64,000 nt of DNA from Oceanobacillus halophilus. GTDB taxonomy: Bacteria > Bacillota > Bacilli > Bacillales > Amphibacillaceae. The stretch is from NCBI RefSeq assembly GCF_003628505.1, contig NZ_RBZP01000001.1, positions 434,001 through 498,000 of the forward strand. The letters are read 5' to 3'. A program made the position numbers and the translations under genes. Every line of letters begins with the position of its first letter. Position 1 is the first letter of the stretch. Of this stretch, positions 17,986 through 27,439 are shown in pieces. The notes beneath the pieces were generated by a model, which searched no databases, was not told the origin of the DNA, and saw nothing but the letters and a program-made list of their open reading frames with translations.

Positions 17986-18660
17986 TTATAGTGGTCCAGA
18001 AATACCCTGTCTACGTATTAGAATAAAGTGAATTGCTAGAAGTGCAAATAGTGCACCCGGCAAGAAGAAGACATGGATTGCAAAGAACCTTGTTAATGTC
18101 TGTGCACCTACAATACTTGCATCACCAGCTAACAGAATTTTTAACTGTTCACCTACAAAAGGTACCTGTTCAGCAATTTCCAGTCCTACTTGTGTAGCAA
18201 AGTATGCTTTGTTATCCCATGGCAGCAAATATCCTGTGAAACCTAATCCAAGCATAACGAAGAAAATCAAAACACCAACAATCCAGTTAAGCTCACGCGG
18301 TTTTTTGTATGCGCCTTGGAAAAATACACGTAACGTATGTAATAACAGCATAACAATAACTACACTTGCACCCCAATGGTGCATGCCTCGTACAATTTGT
18401 CCATGTGCCACTTCAGTTTGCAAGTAATAAACAGATTTCCAGGCATTTTCAATATCTGGAACATAATACATAGTTAAAAACATTCCAGAAAGTATTTGAA
18501 TTACCACAACAAAAAAGGTTAAGCCACCAAAGCAATATACAAATGCTGAAAAATGGTGTGCTGGGTTGACGTGTTCCGGTACTTCATGATCTGCAATATC
18601 GCGCCAAATAGGCGTAATATCTACACGATCATCTATCCAATCATATAATTTCTGCAGCAT
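17986..18660 (-). CDS. qcrB: Menaquinol:cytochrome c reductase, cytochrome b subunit
   Basis: 224 aa cytochrome b6-like membrane subunit with four hydrophobic helices and paired haem-ligating histidines (G-M-H-H-W-G-A-S and F-A-I-H-V-F-F-L-P). The short b6-type length agrees with a split b subunit whose remainder is in QcrC. Six bp separate it from qcrA, so one transcript is expected. Confidence 0.96.
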   Translation of the reverse strand: MLQKLYDWIDDRVDITPIWRDIADHEVPEHVNPAHHFSAFVYCFGGLTFFVVVIQILSGMFLTMYYVPDIENAWKSVYYLQTEVAHGQIVRGMHHWGASVVIVMLLLHTLRVFFQGAYKKPRELNWIVGVLIFFVMLGLGFTGYLLPWDNKAYFATQVGLEIAEQVPFVGEQLKILLAGDASIVGAQTLTRFFAIHVFFLPGALFALLAIHFILIRRQGISGPL

Positions 18661-18666
18661 AAATAA

Positions 18667-19179
18667 TTACGCCCCCTCTCTCGATATTGGATTTCCTAAG
18701 AATAAAATTCCATCGCGAACTTCATGTTCATAGTATGGCAATGGAGCTAATGGTGGAGTCCCAGGTACGTTGGTTCCATCTTTTTCATAGCGTCCATCAT
18801 GACATGGGCAGAAAAACTGATTAGGATAATCTTCGCTTCCTTCCCATGAAACGACACAGCCTAGGTGCGTACAAATTGGGGACAAAGCCACAATATCACC
18901 ATTATCGTTCTTAAAAACCCATGCTGAACGGCTTGGTTCAGACTCATACCATCCATCTACTTGTTCAACTGTCCAATCCACACGTTGTGGTTCACTTGTA
19001 ATATCATCGACTGATAAGCCGACATTTACTAAATCACCTGAAGAAGATTCTTTCAAAACAGGATCAATCGCCATTCGTAATGGAGATACTAGCAGACCTG
19101 CCGCCATAAAGCCCCCTACACCTGTAAGCGTATAATTTAGAAACTGTCTCCGGGATACTTGTTGCTTTTTGTCACTCAT
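18667..19179 (-). CDS. qcrA: Menaquinol:cytochrome c reductase, Rieske iron-sulfur subunit
   Basis: 170 aa. The N-terminal twin-arginine-type segment S-R-R-Q-F is followed by a hydrophobic anchor. The Rieske [2Fe-2S] boxes are C-T-H-L-G-C and C-P-C-H-D-G. First gene of the qcr operon with a very strong RBS (GAGGGGGG). It takes electrons from menaquinol and passes them to the cytochrome c domain of QcrC. Confidence 0.97.
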   Translation of the reverse strand: MSDKKQQVSRRQFLNYTLTGVGGFMAAGLLVSPLRMAIDPVLKESSSGDLVNVGLSVDDITSEPQRVDWTVEQVDGWYESEPSRSAWVFKNDNGDIVALSPICTHLGCVVSWEGSEDYPNQFFCPCHDGRYEKDGTNVPGTPPLAPLPYYEHEVRDGILFLGNPISREGA

Positions 19180-19357
19180 GAATTTTCCCCCCTCTTTCTC
19201 ATTATCACAGACATATACTTAATAAACAGATTACTAGGACAATACCAATGATAGCGCAATCTATTTATTCGGTCAATAAATAACCTTAGTTAAATACTAC
19301 AATTATGTTAAAAATTGGTTATTAAAAAAAATGGTAAAGAAAACTTGGCTATCATCC

Positions 19358-19816
19358 TTACCAATATGATCGAATAAATTCTGTTATTTCTTTCACTTGC
19401 TCACGAATCATACTTTGCAATTCCTTCGATAGGATATCTCCGGTTTGAACGGTTGGCAACCAAATCAATGTGCCGTCTAATTCTTGTTCCAACTTTCTCC
19501 ATTTAGAATCAAAAGTAATAAAAAAGATATGCTTAAATGGCTGAACCTTTATATCTTCAACCCAATCGTTTAGACGGTCCTTTTCCACGTTCATATCCGT
19601 AGATTTTATGTAATTGTAAACCGGCATTAGCATCATTCTTCCGGATAATTCCTTTTCCATTTCATTAGAAAAAACAGTTAAGACCTCATTCCGAAATGAG
19701 TCCTTCTCCATATCTTGCTCATTTGATAAATGAAACGGTACTAACGGTACCATAATAGTATCTATATATTCCTTGGCTTGTAAATATTGCTTTAAGTCTT
19801 TGCTTCTCCATTTCAT
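19358..19816 (-). CDS. ypiF: DUF2487 protein YpiF
   Basis: 152 aa, soluble, starting M-K-W-R-S-K-D-L and matching the YpiF/DUF2487 family (B. subtilis about 147 aa). Function unknown. It lies between ypiB and qcrA as in B. subtilis. RBS AAAGGGGTGGGG precedes the ATG. The 178-bp gap to qcrA probably contains the qcr promoter. Confidence 0.85.
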   Translation of the reverse strand: MKWRSKDLKQYLQAKEYIDTIMVPLVPFHLSNEQDMEKDSFRNEVLTVFSNEMEKELSGRMMLMPVYNYIKSTDMNVEKDRLNDWVEDIKVQPFKHIFFITFDSKWRKLEQELDGTLIWLPTVQTGDILSKELQSMIREQVKEITEFIRSYW

Positions 19817-19880
19817 ATCCCCACCCCTTTCTTTCTTGATTATTATTAAATCTTATCTATACAAACAAAAAAAATCAACC

Positions 19881-20456
19881 TTATTGCTTTTGCAATTTAG
19901 GTTGATTCCTATACGCATATTCTAATTGATTCAATTCTTTGGATAACTTTAAAAATTTATCTTGATCTAATTCATCTAGCGCACGGTCAATTTCTATTTG
20001 AAGAGTTTTCTTTTTATACTCAAAGACCGTTTTTTCTAATAATTTTTTAGCAAGTACTTTATCTTTCTTTGTCACAAAATAATCTTCTGGAACAAAAGGA
20101 TTCTCTTCCAAAACTGAAACATAATTAGAATTTTGATGGGATTTACTGAAATTAAGTTGTATATACAAATCCTCATCTTGATTTAAACGTATATCGTGAA
20201 AGGACTTTTCAGCATCGGTAGTAACTAGGTGATTTTTATAAAAGCGAAAAGGTACTTCGGAAGAACATTGTGATGTAATTACAATTCCTCTTGGACAGAA
20301 CTTAACGTCTCTAACAAAATGAACTTTTCTTAACAACTGATTATGATTAAGAATATAATTAAGTATCCAAACACTTTCTCTTTTCTTTAATTGATAATTT
20401 TTTAAAAACCATTGAATAAAGCTCTTTTTGTCTTGTGCAGAGACAGGAGTATCCAT
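19881..20456 (-). CDS. ypiB: UPF0302 protein YpiB with IDEAL domain
   Basis: 191 aa. N-terminal UPF0302 domain (about residues 5-125) and a C-terminal IDEAL-type helical motif (I-D-R-A-L-D-E-L-D-Q-D-K-F). Length and neighbours agree with B. subtilis YpiB. In B. subtilis YpiB interacts with the LPS-type assembly factor region poorly; its exact role is not established and I assign none. AAGGAGG RBS. Confidence 0.86.
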   Translation of the reverse strand: MDTPVSAQDKKSFIQWFLKNYQLKKRESVWILNYILNHNQLLRKVHFVRDVKFCPRGIVITSQCSSEVPFRFYKNHLVTTDAEKSFHDIRLNQDEDLYIQLNFSKSHQNSNYVSVLEENPFVPEDYFVTKKDKVLAKKLLEKTVFEYKKKTLQIEIDRALDELDQDKFLKLSKELNQLEYAYRNQPKLQKQ

Positions 20457-20499
20457 TTCGTTTCCTCCTTATAATAACCCCTTAACAGGTTTTATTAAT

Positions 20500-21765
20500 C
20501 TAATAATCCTCAATAGACAGTTTTAAGCGATTGACAAATTCCTCCATATCTACATCTAATGGTTCTAATGATAAATATAGCTCAAATACTGGAATTGCTT
20601 CTTTCATCCTCCCTTCTTCTGTTAGAAAATATCCAAATTCTTTCACGAAGTCGCTATCTTGATTTAAACTATTATATGCTTCATGATAGTGCTTTAATGC
20701 ATGATCATATAATTCAATTTCATTGTAAGCTCGTGCTAATTCCCATTCATAAAGGGAGTCATCTGCTCCAATATTTTTAATTTCGGTTAAAAGGTCGATT
20801 ATTTTTTCGTGTTCTTCAGCTTCTTTATAATACTCCACTAAAAATAATACAGCTTCTTTGTAATCGGGATCTAGGGCAACAGCTTCCTTAATTAATTCTT
20901 CTCCTTCTGCATTTTTGTCTAATTTATGTGCCAGGGAGCCAGAAAGAAAATACAATTCTTTATTAAACTCATCCAATTGGATTCCATCTTTAGTTGTATG
21001 AAAGGCTTCTTCAATACGTCCATCATTTTCATACGCCTGTGCTAATTGATAGTAAACTGTATGATAATACGGGTCAAGTTCAATTACCTTCTCCCAAGCT
21101 TTAATTGCAATATCATTTCGATCTGCCTGGAACGCTGTAATTCCATAGCGAAACAAACTCTCAGGATCCGTGCTATCCGCATCTTTATAATGAGACAATG
21201 CTTTTTCATATTCACCTGATGCAGCGTAGGCTTCACCAAGGCGTTCATGTATAGAGATATTAGCAACTTGATCTTTTTCAGAAATTACTTTTTCATAATA
21301 TAAAATAGCTTTTTGATATTCTCCTATTGAGAAATACAATTCTCCTAATGCAAAATCAATAATTTCTTCATTCGGTTCCAGTTTCTTCGCCTTCAGAAGT
21401 TTCTGTTCCGCAACCTCAAATAATCCTTGTGCTTGATATAAATCTGCCAGTTGAATTAATGCCTGAAGATAGGATGGATCTCCTTCTTCTATTTGAAGAA
21501 GTAATTCAATTGCTTGTTCATCTTGTTCCAGTTCAATATATATATCAGCCAATGTTATATTAAGTTCACTTTCATCGGGATATTTCATCAATAAATCACT
21601 TAAGATGACGTTTGCCTCCTGTAAAAAGCCTAACTGCATGTACATTTGGGCAATCGTAAACTTTTCGTCATCTGTGGCTGATTTTTCATATTGCTTTAAT
21701 AATTCTAATGCTTTTTCTGATTGATTATTCTCAATCAGTTGGTATGCTTCCATAATGGTGTTCAA
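20500..21765 (-). CDS. ypiA: TPR-repeat protein YpiA
   Basis: 421 aa built almost entirely of about ten tetratricopeptide repeats (recurrent A-x-x-x-Y/L-x-x-x-G-x-x-x-x-A patterns), no signal peptide or membrane segment, so a cytoplasmic scaffold. In B. subtilis ypiA lies next to aroA (EPSP synthase) as here. I start at TTG 21765 because AAAGGA lies 9-10 nt upstream; ATG 21753 is an alternative without a good RBS. Confidence 0.88.
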   Translation of the reverse strand: MNTIMEAYQLIENNQSEKALELLKQYEKSATDDEKFTIAQMYMQLGFLQEANVILSDLLMKYPDESELNITLADIYIELEQDEQAIELLLQIEEGDPSYLQALIQLADLYQAQGLFEVAEQKLLKAKKLEPNEEIIDFALGELYFSIGEYQKAILYYEKVISEKDQVANISIHERLGEAYAASGEYEKALSHYKDADSTDPESLFRYGITAFQADRNDIAIKAWEKVIELDPYYHTVYYQLAQAYENDGRIEEAFHTTKDGIQLDEFNKELYFLSGSLAHKLDKNAEGEELIKEAVALDPDYKEAVLFLVEYYKEAEEHEKIIDLLTEIKNIGADDSLYEWELARAYNEIELYDHALKHYHEAYNSLNQDSDFVKEFGYFLTEEGRMKEAIPVFELYLSLEPLDVDMEEFVNRLKLSIEDY

Positions 21766-21924
21766 TCGCGAACATCCTTTCTAACATAATATATTATACG
21801 CTAAGTAAGAGGTAATGTCTTTTGGTAAACTAGCATCATCATATAATAAAATCAGCACATGACCCAAAAAAATTGCTCATTTCCCTTTTGTTGTTTGGTA
21901 ATCGACTATTTTTGAAGATATACG

Positions 21925-22185
21925 CTTTTTAACATTTATTACTTTAACATAGACTGTTGATATCTGTAATTTAGAATAGTGTAGCTCTCGCTTACATTTA
22001 TGTTTGTTTTGTGCAATCATTCGCTCCGGCAGAATACTTGCGGTTCGCGGGCACGGCCTCAGCCTCCCCGCGGAAAGCGGAGTGTATTTCCGTAGCGGTG
22101 TTAACGAATCGCTTCATTAGTTATTTATTCTTAATTAAATAGATCATAAGTTTCTATCAACTTTGAATAAGACCATCTCTGCGCT
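21925..22185. repeat. Dispersed intergenic repeat, compact copy
   Basis: Contains the shared blocks AATTTAGAATAGTGTAGCTC, GCAGAATACTTGCGGTTCGC and CACGGCCTCAGCCTCC, then directly GTGTATTTCCGTAGCGG, TTCTTAATTAAATAGAT and TTTCTATCAACTTT. Nearly the same as the ends of the 48.6-49.1 kb copy but without its internal 300 bp. The 490-bp gap between ypiA and aroA otherwise holds only the aroA terminator. Confidence 0.85.
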
Positions 22186-22202
22186 TGCTAGATAGAAAGA
22201 GT

Positions 22203-22246
22203 AAAATACACACACTTTTTTACAATTGAAAAAGTGTGTGTATTTT
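22203..22246 (-). terminator. Terminator of the aro/tyrA operon
   Basis: 18-bp perfect stem (22203-22220 with 22229-22246), 8-nt loop, with T-rich tail in the minus direction, just after the aroA stop. Confidence 0.92.
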
Positions 22247-22258
22247 TATTCAAAGTTA

Positions 22259-23548
22259 TTATTTAGTAATAGATTGTAAATGGTCAAAGAATGATGGGTA
22301 TGATATGGAGATAGAAGTTGCGTCGTCAATAATGACTTCTTCTTTCGCAATCAATGAAGCTATAGCTCCCATCATAGCAATACGGTGGTCATTGTAAGAG
22401 GATATTTTTCCTCCTGTTAATGAAGTTTTCCCGTAAATTATCAAACCATCATCTGTGCCTTCAATGTTCGCCCCTAATTTGGTTAAGACATCTACCACTG
22501 CTGCAATTCGATCAGTTTCCTTTACTCGAAGCTCTTCCGCATCTTTTATTATTGTTTTTCCTTCTGCCTGCGTTGCTAACAAAGCTATTATTGGTATTTC
22601 ATCAATCAGTCGCGGTATTATCTCTCCTTCAATAGTGGTTGATTGAAGATTGGAGAATTGTATATTGATATCACCTATCAGTTCTCCACTAACTGATTGC
22701 TGATTTTCTACTTTTATATTTGCCCCCATATCAATTAGAACATCAATTATGCCAGTCCTGGTTTTATTAAGCCCCACTTTAGTTAACCTAATATTACTTC
22801 CAGGTACAATTGCACCTGCAGCAAGAAAGAATGCAGCAGAGGAAATATCTCCAGGAACATTTACATCTGATGCTTGTAGTGGCTTACTACTTGTTACAGT
22901 TGTGGTTAGTCCATCTCTTCGAATATCGGCACCGAACGCTTCTAACATATTCTCTGTATGGTCTCTTGTCTGAGCTTTTTCAGTAACTGTCGTTTTACCT
23001 TCAGCTAGGATACCAGCTAAAAGGATAGCAGACTTAACTTGAGCACTTTTGACAGGTAGAGTATAGTTAATCCCTTGTAACTTTTCTCCTCTAATCGCTA
23101 ATGGCAATAAACTTCCGCCATTTCTTCCATCAATAGCTGCTTTCATTAATCTTAATGGATTAACCACTCGATCCATTGGTCTATTAGATAGTGAATTATC
23201 TCCATACACAGTTGTGAAAAACTCCAAACCAGCCAATATACCTAACATTAATCTTGTTGTGGTTCCCGAATTCCCAAAGTAAAGAGGTTCAGTAGGTTCT
23301 TTTAAGGCGGATATACCTTTCCCTTCTATTGTTAAAGAAGATCCTTCTTTTTTAATGGAAACTCCCATTGAACGAAAAGCATTTATGGTTCGCAAACAGT
23401 CTTCTCCATCTAAAAAGTTTGTCACTTTAGTTGTCCCATTGGCCAATGATCCTAAAATAACAGAACGATGAGAAACGGATTTGTCCCCAGGTACTGCTAG
23501 TTCTCCTGATAATGCACCATTATAGGGTGATAATGTAACTTTTCCCAT
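22259..23548 (-). CDS. aroA: 3-phosphoshikimate 1-carboxyvinyltransferase (EPSP synthase)
   Basis: 429 aa (called aroE in B. subtilis). Conserved substrate motifs are G-D-K-S-V-S-H-R, F-G-N-S-G-T-T-T-R-L and the C-terminal K-E-T-D-R-I / Y-N-D-H-R-I-A-M. It joins shikimate 3-phosphate and PEP. ATG 23548 with AAGGA 10 nt upstream is chosen instead of GTG 23557. Last gene of the aroC-aroB-aroH-tyrA-aroA cluster; 18 bp after tyrA. Confidence 0.97.
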   Translation of the reverse strand: MGKVTLSPYNGALSGELAVPGDKSVSHRSVILGSLANGTTKVTNFLDGEDCLRTINAFRSMGVSIKKEGSSLTIEGKGISALKEPTEPLYFGNSGTTTRLMLGILAGLEFFTTVYGDNSLSNRPMDRVVNPLRLMKAAIDGRNGGSLLPLAIRGEKLQGINYTLPVKSAQVKSAILLAGILAEGKTTVTEKAQTRDHTENMLEAFGADIRRDGLTTTVTSSKPLQASDVNVPGDISSAAFFLAAGAIVPGSNIRLTKVGLNKTRTGIIDVLIDMGANIKVENQQSVSGELIGDINIQFSNLQSTTIEGEIIPRLIDEIPIIALLATQAEGKTIIKDAEELRVKETDRIAAVVDVLTKLGANIEGTDDGLIIYGKTSLTGGKISSYNDHRIAMMGAIASLIAKEEVIIDDATSISISYPSFFDHLQSITK

Positions 23549-23566
23549 CCTTTTCACTTCCTTATA

Positions 23567-24667
23567 TTAATCTTGAATTGTAGCTTCATATCCATGATTG
23601 TGCAATACTTCTAAACTCGCCTCTTGAATTTCTTTAGTGGAGAAACTTAGACGTAACGCACCCGTTAGTCCCTCTCTAATTTCAAGGATCTGAATATTGT
23701 TTATACTAATTTTCTTATTAGCTAATAGTAATACAACAGAGGCAAGTGCACCTGGCTGATCCCTGATATCTACGTAAATATCAAAAAATGAAGGGATAGC
23801 TCCTTTTTCTTTTTCAGGTAATCCATCTCGATAATTCTTTGCATTCTCAAGATATGTAATCATCTTCGTCTTTTCATTTTTATCGATTAAAGACTTTAAA
23901 TCTTTCATTTCGTTTATCCATTCCCCAAGTAAGTACGATAGTTTATCACGATTATGATAAAAGATATCTTGCCACATTTTAGGATTACTGGAAGCTATTC
24001 TAGTAATATCACGAAAACCGCCTGCTGCAAGATTCGGCAAAAAAGAATGGGTATTTTGCCACTTCTTTGCTTGATGTACAAGAGAAGAAGCTATCAAATG
24101 TGGAAAATGAGAAACAACCCCAGTCATCTCATCATGTTCATCAGGTCTTAATACAACAAATTTACTTCCTGTGTGTTGTAATACTTCCTTTAATAGATTT
24201 ACTTTTCCTTCATCATTCTGTAAAGGTGGTATTAGTACGTAGATAGCATTTTCAAATAAATGGGACTTCGCCGCTTCAATACCACGTTTATGAGAACCCG
24301 CCATTGGATGACCACCAATAAAAGTTATTGATTTATTCGTTAATCTTTTGGCAGCATTAATGATTGGGCTTTTCACCGAGGCAACATCCGTAACGATTAC
24401 GTCTTTAGTAAAAGTTATCGTATCTAACGATTCCATTAAACGAATGGTTTCTGAAATAGGTGCAGCTAAGAGAATGATATCCGCTTTCTGAACAGCTTCC
24501 TTAAAATCAGTACTTGTCTCGTTAACTATCCCGTTACTGGAGGCGAACTCTAACGTTTTCTTTTTTACATCATATCCTATTGTGTAATTTTGGCCGGACT
24601 CTGTGAGATTTTTCGCTATTGATCCACCAATAAGTCCCAGCCCCGCAATTAAAATATTTTGACTCAA
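23567..24667 (-). CDS. tyrA: Prephenate dehydrogenase
   Basis: 366 aa. N-terminal NAD-binding G-L-G-L-I-G-G-S, catalytic-domain G-G-H-P-M-A-G-S-H-K-R-G, and a C-terminal ACT regulatory domain (about residues 297-366, D-I-R-D-Q-P-G-A-L-A), as in the tyrosine-sensitive Bacillus enzyme. Converts prephenate to 4-hydroxyphenylpyruvate. Starts at TTG 24667, preceded by AAGGGTGA. Only 2 bp separate it from aroH; B. subtilis has trpEDCFBA and hisC between these two genes. Confidence 0.95.
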   Translation of the reverse strand: MSQNILIAGLGLIGGSIAKNLTESGQNYTIGYDVKKKTLEFASSNGIVNETSTDFKEAVQKADIILLAAPISETIRLMESLDTITFTKDVIVTDVASVKSPIINAAKRLTNKSITFIGGHPMAGSHKRGIEAAKSHLFENAIYVLIPPLQNDEGKVNLLKEVLQHTGSKFVVLRPDEHDEMTGVVSHFPHLIASSLVHQAKKWQNTHSFLPNLAAGGFRDITRIASSNPKMWQDIFYHNRDKLSYLLGEWINEMKDLKSLIDKNEKTKMITYLENAKNYRDGLPEKEKGAIPSFFDIYVDIRDQPGALASVVLLLANKKISINNIQILEIREGLTGALRLSFSTKEIQEASLEVLHNHGYEATIQD

Positions 24668-24669
24668 AA

Positions 24670-25038
24670 CTATTCACCCTTAATTAAATCTGGTCTTAAT
24701 TTGACTGCTTCATTTTGGAAGACATGAATAATTTCTTCCTGGGACAGGCCTGTATTTGTCACCATCATAATTCGAATACATTTAGGCAAGCTATTAGGAA
24801 CATCTATCTCAGCCATGCACATGACTGGTACATACTTCCATCCTTCAATTTCTCTAAGAACCTTTGCAGGGAAAGTAGCATTTAAATCCCTCGTTACTGA
24901 AATAAACACATGGGACACGTCGGAAGCAGAAATATCATTTTTTTCAATCATTTCCTCTACTAATACTTTGGTATTCTTTAGAATTTCTTTCTCCTCATTT
25001 AGAGAAACGGTTGTTGCTCCTCGAACCCCTCTTGTCAT
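24670..25038 (-). CDS. aroH: Chorismate mutase, AroH type
   Basis: 122 aa monofunctional AroH-fold enzyme (M-T-R-G-V-R-G-A-T-T-V; R-V/D-L-N-A-T-F-P; C-M-A-E-I-D-V). Converts chorismate to prephenate, feeding TyrA directly downstream. Its ATG overlaps the aroB stop as ATGA, so translation is coupled. Confidence 0.95.
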   Translation of the reverse strand: MTRGVRGATTVSLNEEKEILKNTKVLVEEMIEKNDISASDVSHVFISVTRDLNATFPAKVLREIEGWKYVPVMCMAEIDVPNSLPKCIRIMMVTNTGLSQEEIIHVFQNEAVKLRPDLIKGE

Positions 25039-26108
25039 TTAGACACCAGCTTTCCTTTAAAAGATTGTAAATAGGTTTTTAACGCATCATCATTAATTTT
25101 TTCAACAGTTGGCTTTCCTATTTCTTTAAGTAATACCATTTGAATTTGCTTATTTGTCGTCTTTTTGTCTGATTTCATTCGGTTAATAACAGCATCATAA
25201 TCCCAATTAGTAATATCAATAGGATAATCGTTCTCTTTTAACCATGTAAATAACGATTGAAATGGTAGATTTGCACCATAAATTTCATTACTAACATGCA
25301 GAGAGAATAGCAAGCCGATAGCTACTGCTTCTCCGTGAGTCAACTTGCCATAACCCATTTCTGCTTCCAATGCATGTCCCAGTGTATGCCCTAGATTTAA
25401 GTATTTTCGCACTCCTGATTCTTTTTCATCCTCTTGGACAATTGCAGCTTTTACTTCTATCCCATATGATAGATGTTTTTGAAGTTGATGGTTTGTAATT
25501 CTATCTAGTCTAGTATCACGTATTTCGTTAAACATTCGATCGTCAGAAATCATAGATTCTTTCATTATTTCTGCATAACCGGAACGAACTTCTTTTTTGC
25601 TAAGTGACGAAAGTGTTTCAACATCATAAATCACCGAAACTGGCGCAAAAAAGTTTCCAATCATGTTTTTACCTAACTCATGATTAATAGCAACTTTCCC
25701 ACCAACACTGCTATCGTGTGCTAAAATAGTAGTAGGAACTTGAACAAAATCAATTCCGCGCATAAAAGTAGAGGCAACAAATCCCGCTAAATCACCTACT
25801 ACACCCCCACCTAAAGCTATGATTAATGAATGACGATCTAACCCAAATTTAATAGCATCTGTATGTAAACGATAGAAGATATCGATGCTTTTAGATTGTT
25901 CTCCAGCTGGAACGATAGCCTCAAACACTCTATCCTTAGGTAAGCCTAGTTTTATCTTTTGTAAATACAGATCTGCCACTTTATCATCGGTAATGATTAA
26001 GATGGATGAATACTCCTTAGTCAGATAGTGTGATATATCCTTCATTAGCCCATTTCCAATAATGATCTGATAATTATTTGTGCTAGATTGAACTTGAACC
26101 TTTTCCAC
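25035..26108 (-). CDS. aroB: 3-dehydroquinate synthase
   Basis: 357 aa. NAD and metal binding G-G-G-V-V-G-D-L-A-G-F and H-T-L-G-H-A-L-E. Converts DAHP to 3-dehydroquinate. GTG 26108 (M-E-K-V-Q-V) is chosen since AAGGTG lies 6 nt upstream; it shares one base with the aroC stop (TAGTG). An in-frame GTG at 26117 is possible but too close to that RBS. Confidence 0.95.
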   Translation of the reverse strand: MEKVQVQSSTNNYQIIIGNGLMKDISHYLTKEYSSILIITDDKVADLYLQKIKLGLPKDRVFEAIVPAGEQSKSIDIFYRLHTDAIKFGLDRHSLIIALGGGVVGDLAGFVASTFMRGIDFVQVPTTILAHDSSVGGKVAINHELGKNMIGNFFAPVSVIYDVETLSSLSKKEVRSGYAEIMKESMISDDRMFNEIRDTRLDRITNHQLQKHLSYGIEVKAAIVQEDEKESGVRKYLNLGHTLGHALEAEMGYGKLTHGEAVAIGLLFSLHVSNEIYGANLPFQSLFTWLKENDYPIDITNWDYDAVINRMKSDKKTTNKQIQMVLLKEIGKPTVEKINDDALKTYLQSFKGKLVSK

Positions 26109-27277
26109 TAAAAACACCTTATTTCATCACGGTAATCATCAATGGCCTTTTTGAGTTTCGTAAATTGATCATTAGGAAATTGTTCTGTGATGGCTTTTGC
26201 TAATTCAAATGCCACAACATGTTCCATAACAACAGATGCAGCAGGTACAGCACAGGCGTCAGACCTTTCTACTGTCGCTTTAAAGGGTTCTTTCGTCTCA
26301 ATATCAACACTTTCAAGTGGTTTTCGCATTAGGGTGGGAATTGGCTTCATAACACCTCGAACGACAATTGGCATTCCAGTAGTCATTCCCCCTTCAAAGC
26401 CTCCTAAACGATTCGAAGTTCGGTAATAACCTTGTTCTTCATTCCAGGAAATTTCGTCATGCACTTCACTTCCATACTTTTTAGCTGCTTCAAATCCAAT
26501 ACCAAACTCAACACCTTTAAAGGCATTGATGCTAACGACGGAACCCGCAATCCTAGAGTCCAATTTACGGTCATAATGAACATACGATCCAACTCCGGCT
26601 GGCATGCCTTCTACATACACTTCACAAACCCCGCCAATAGAATCCCCTTCTTTTTTCGTTTGATCGATTTTATCCATCATTTCTTGTTCCACGTCTTTAT
26701 CTAATACCATTACAGGTGATTCTGTTATACGATTTTGTCGTTCTTCCATAGATAGTGAACCTATCTCTTTTGCACGAATTCCTGCTATTTCTTTTACATA
26801 TCCACAAACTTCAATTCCTAATTGTTTTAAAAGTGTCTTTGCAACAGCACCCGCTGCAACTCTAGCTGCTGTCTCACGGGCGGATGACCGCTCTAAAACG
26901 TTCCTCATATCTCGATGTCCATATTTTAATGCACCGTTTAAGTCGGCATGTCCAGGTCTTGGTTTAGATACAACTCTACGTATTGCAACATCTTCACTAA
27001 GAGGGTCTTCTCCCATAATGTCTGTCCAATGTTTAAAATCATCATTCGTAATAACGAGAGAGATTGGTGAACCTAATGTATATCCATGACGGATACCACT
27101 CGTGATATTTACCAGATCCTTTTCAATTTGCTGTCTTTTTCCTCTTCCGTGTCCACCTTGCCTGCGTAATAGCGATTCATTTATATTGTCTTTCGTTATC
27201 GGCATTTTTGATGGAATTCCTTCAATTATTGTTGTTAATTGTTTTCCATGAGATTCTCCTGCTGTTAAATAGCGCAA
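26108..27277 (-). CDS. aroC: Chorismate synthase
   Basis: 389 aa (aroF in B. subtilis). FMN-dependent final step of the shikimate pathway; signatures [14 protein letters not shown] and R-P-G-H-A-D-L. The family N-terminus [11 protein letters not shown] begins at TTG 27277, with AAAGGAGA about 7 nt upstream; the reading frame also opens at an earlier TTG (27298), which I reject. First gene of the aro cluster. Confidence 0.96.
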   Translation of the reverse strand: MRYLTAGESHGKQLTTIIEGIPSKMPITKDNINESLLRRQGGHGRGKRQQIEKDLVNITSGIRHGYTLGSPISLVITNDDFKHWTDIMGEDPLSEDVAIRRVVSKPRPGHADLNGALKYGHRDMRNVLERSSARETAARVAAGAVAKTLLKQLGIEVCGYVKEIAGIRAKEIGSLSMEERQNRITESPVMVLDKDVEQEMMDKIDQTKKEGDSIGGVCEVYVEGMPAGVGSYVHYDRKLDSRIAGSVVSINAFKGVEFGIGFEAAKKYGSEVHDEISWNEEQGYYRTSNRLGGFEGGMTTGMPIVVRGVMKPIPTLMRKPLESVDIETKEPFKATVERSDACAVPAASVVMEHVVAFELAKAITEQFPNDQFTKLKKAIDDYRDEIRCF

Positions 27278-27439
27278 ATTACATTCTCCTTTACTCAATA
27301 TTTTAGAATGCTAAATATTTTCTAATTACTATAGCATATCTTTGCTAATTTGTGACAAAAATAGTTTAAATTTAAATATTTTGACTACTACACAATGACC
27401 TATCCCCTATTTTTATAAACCTAGTTTTTTGATACAGTT

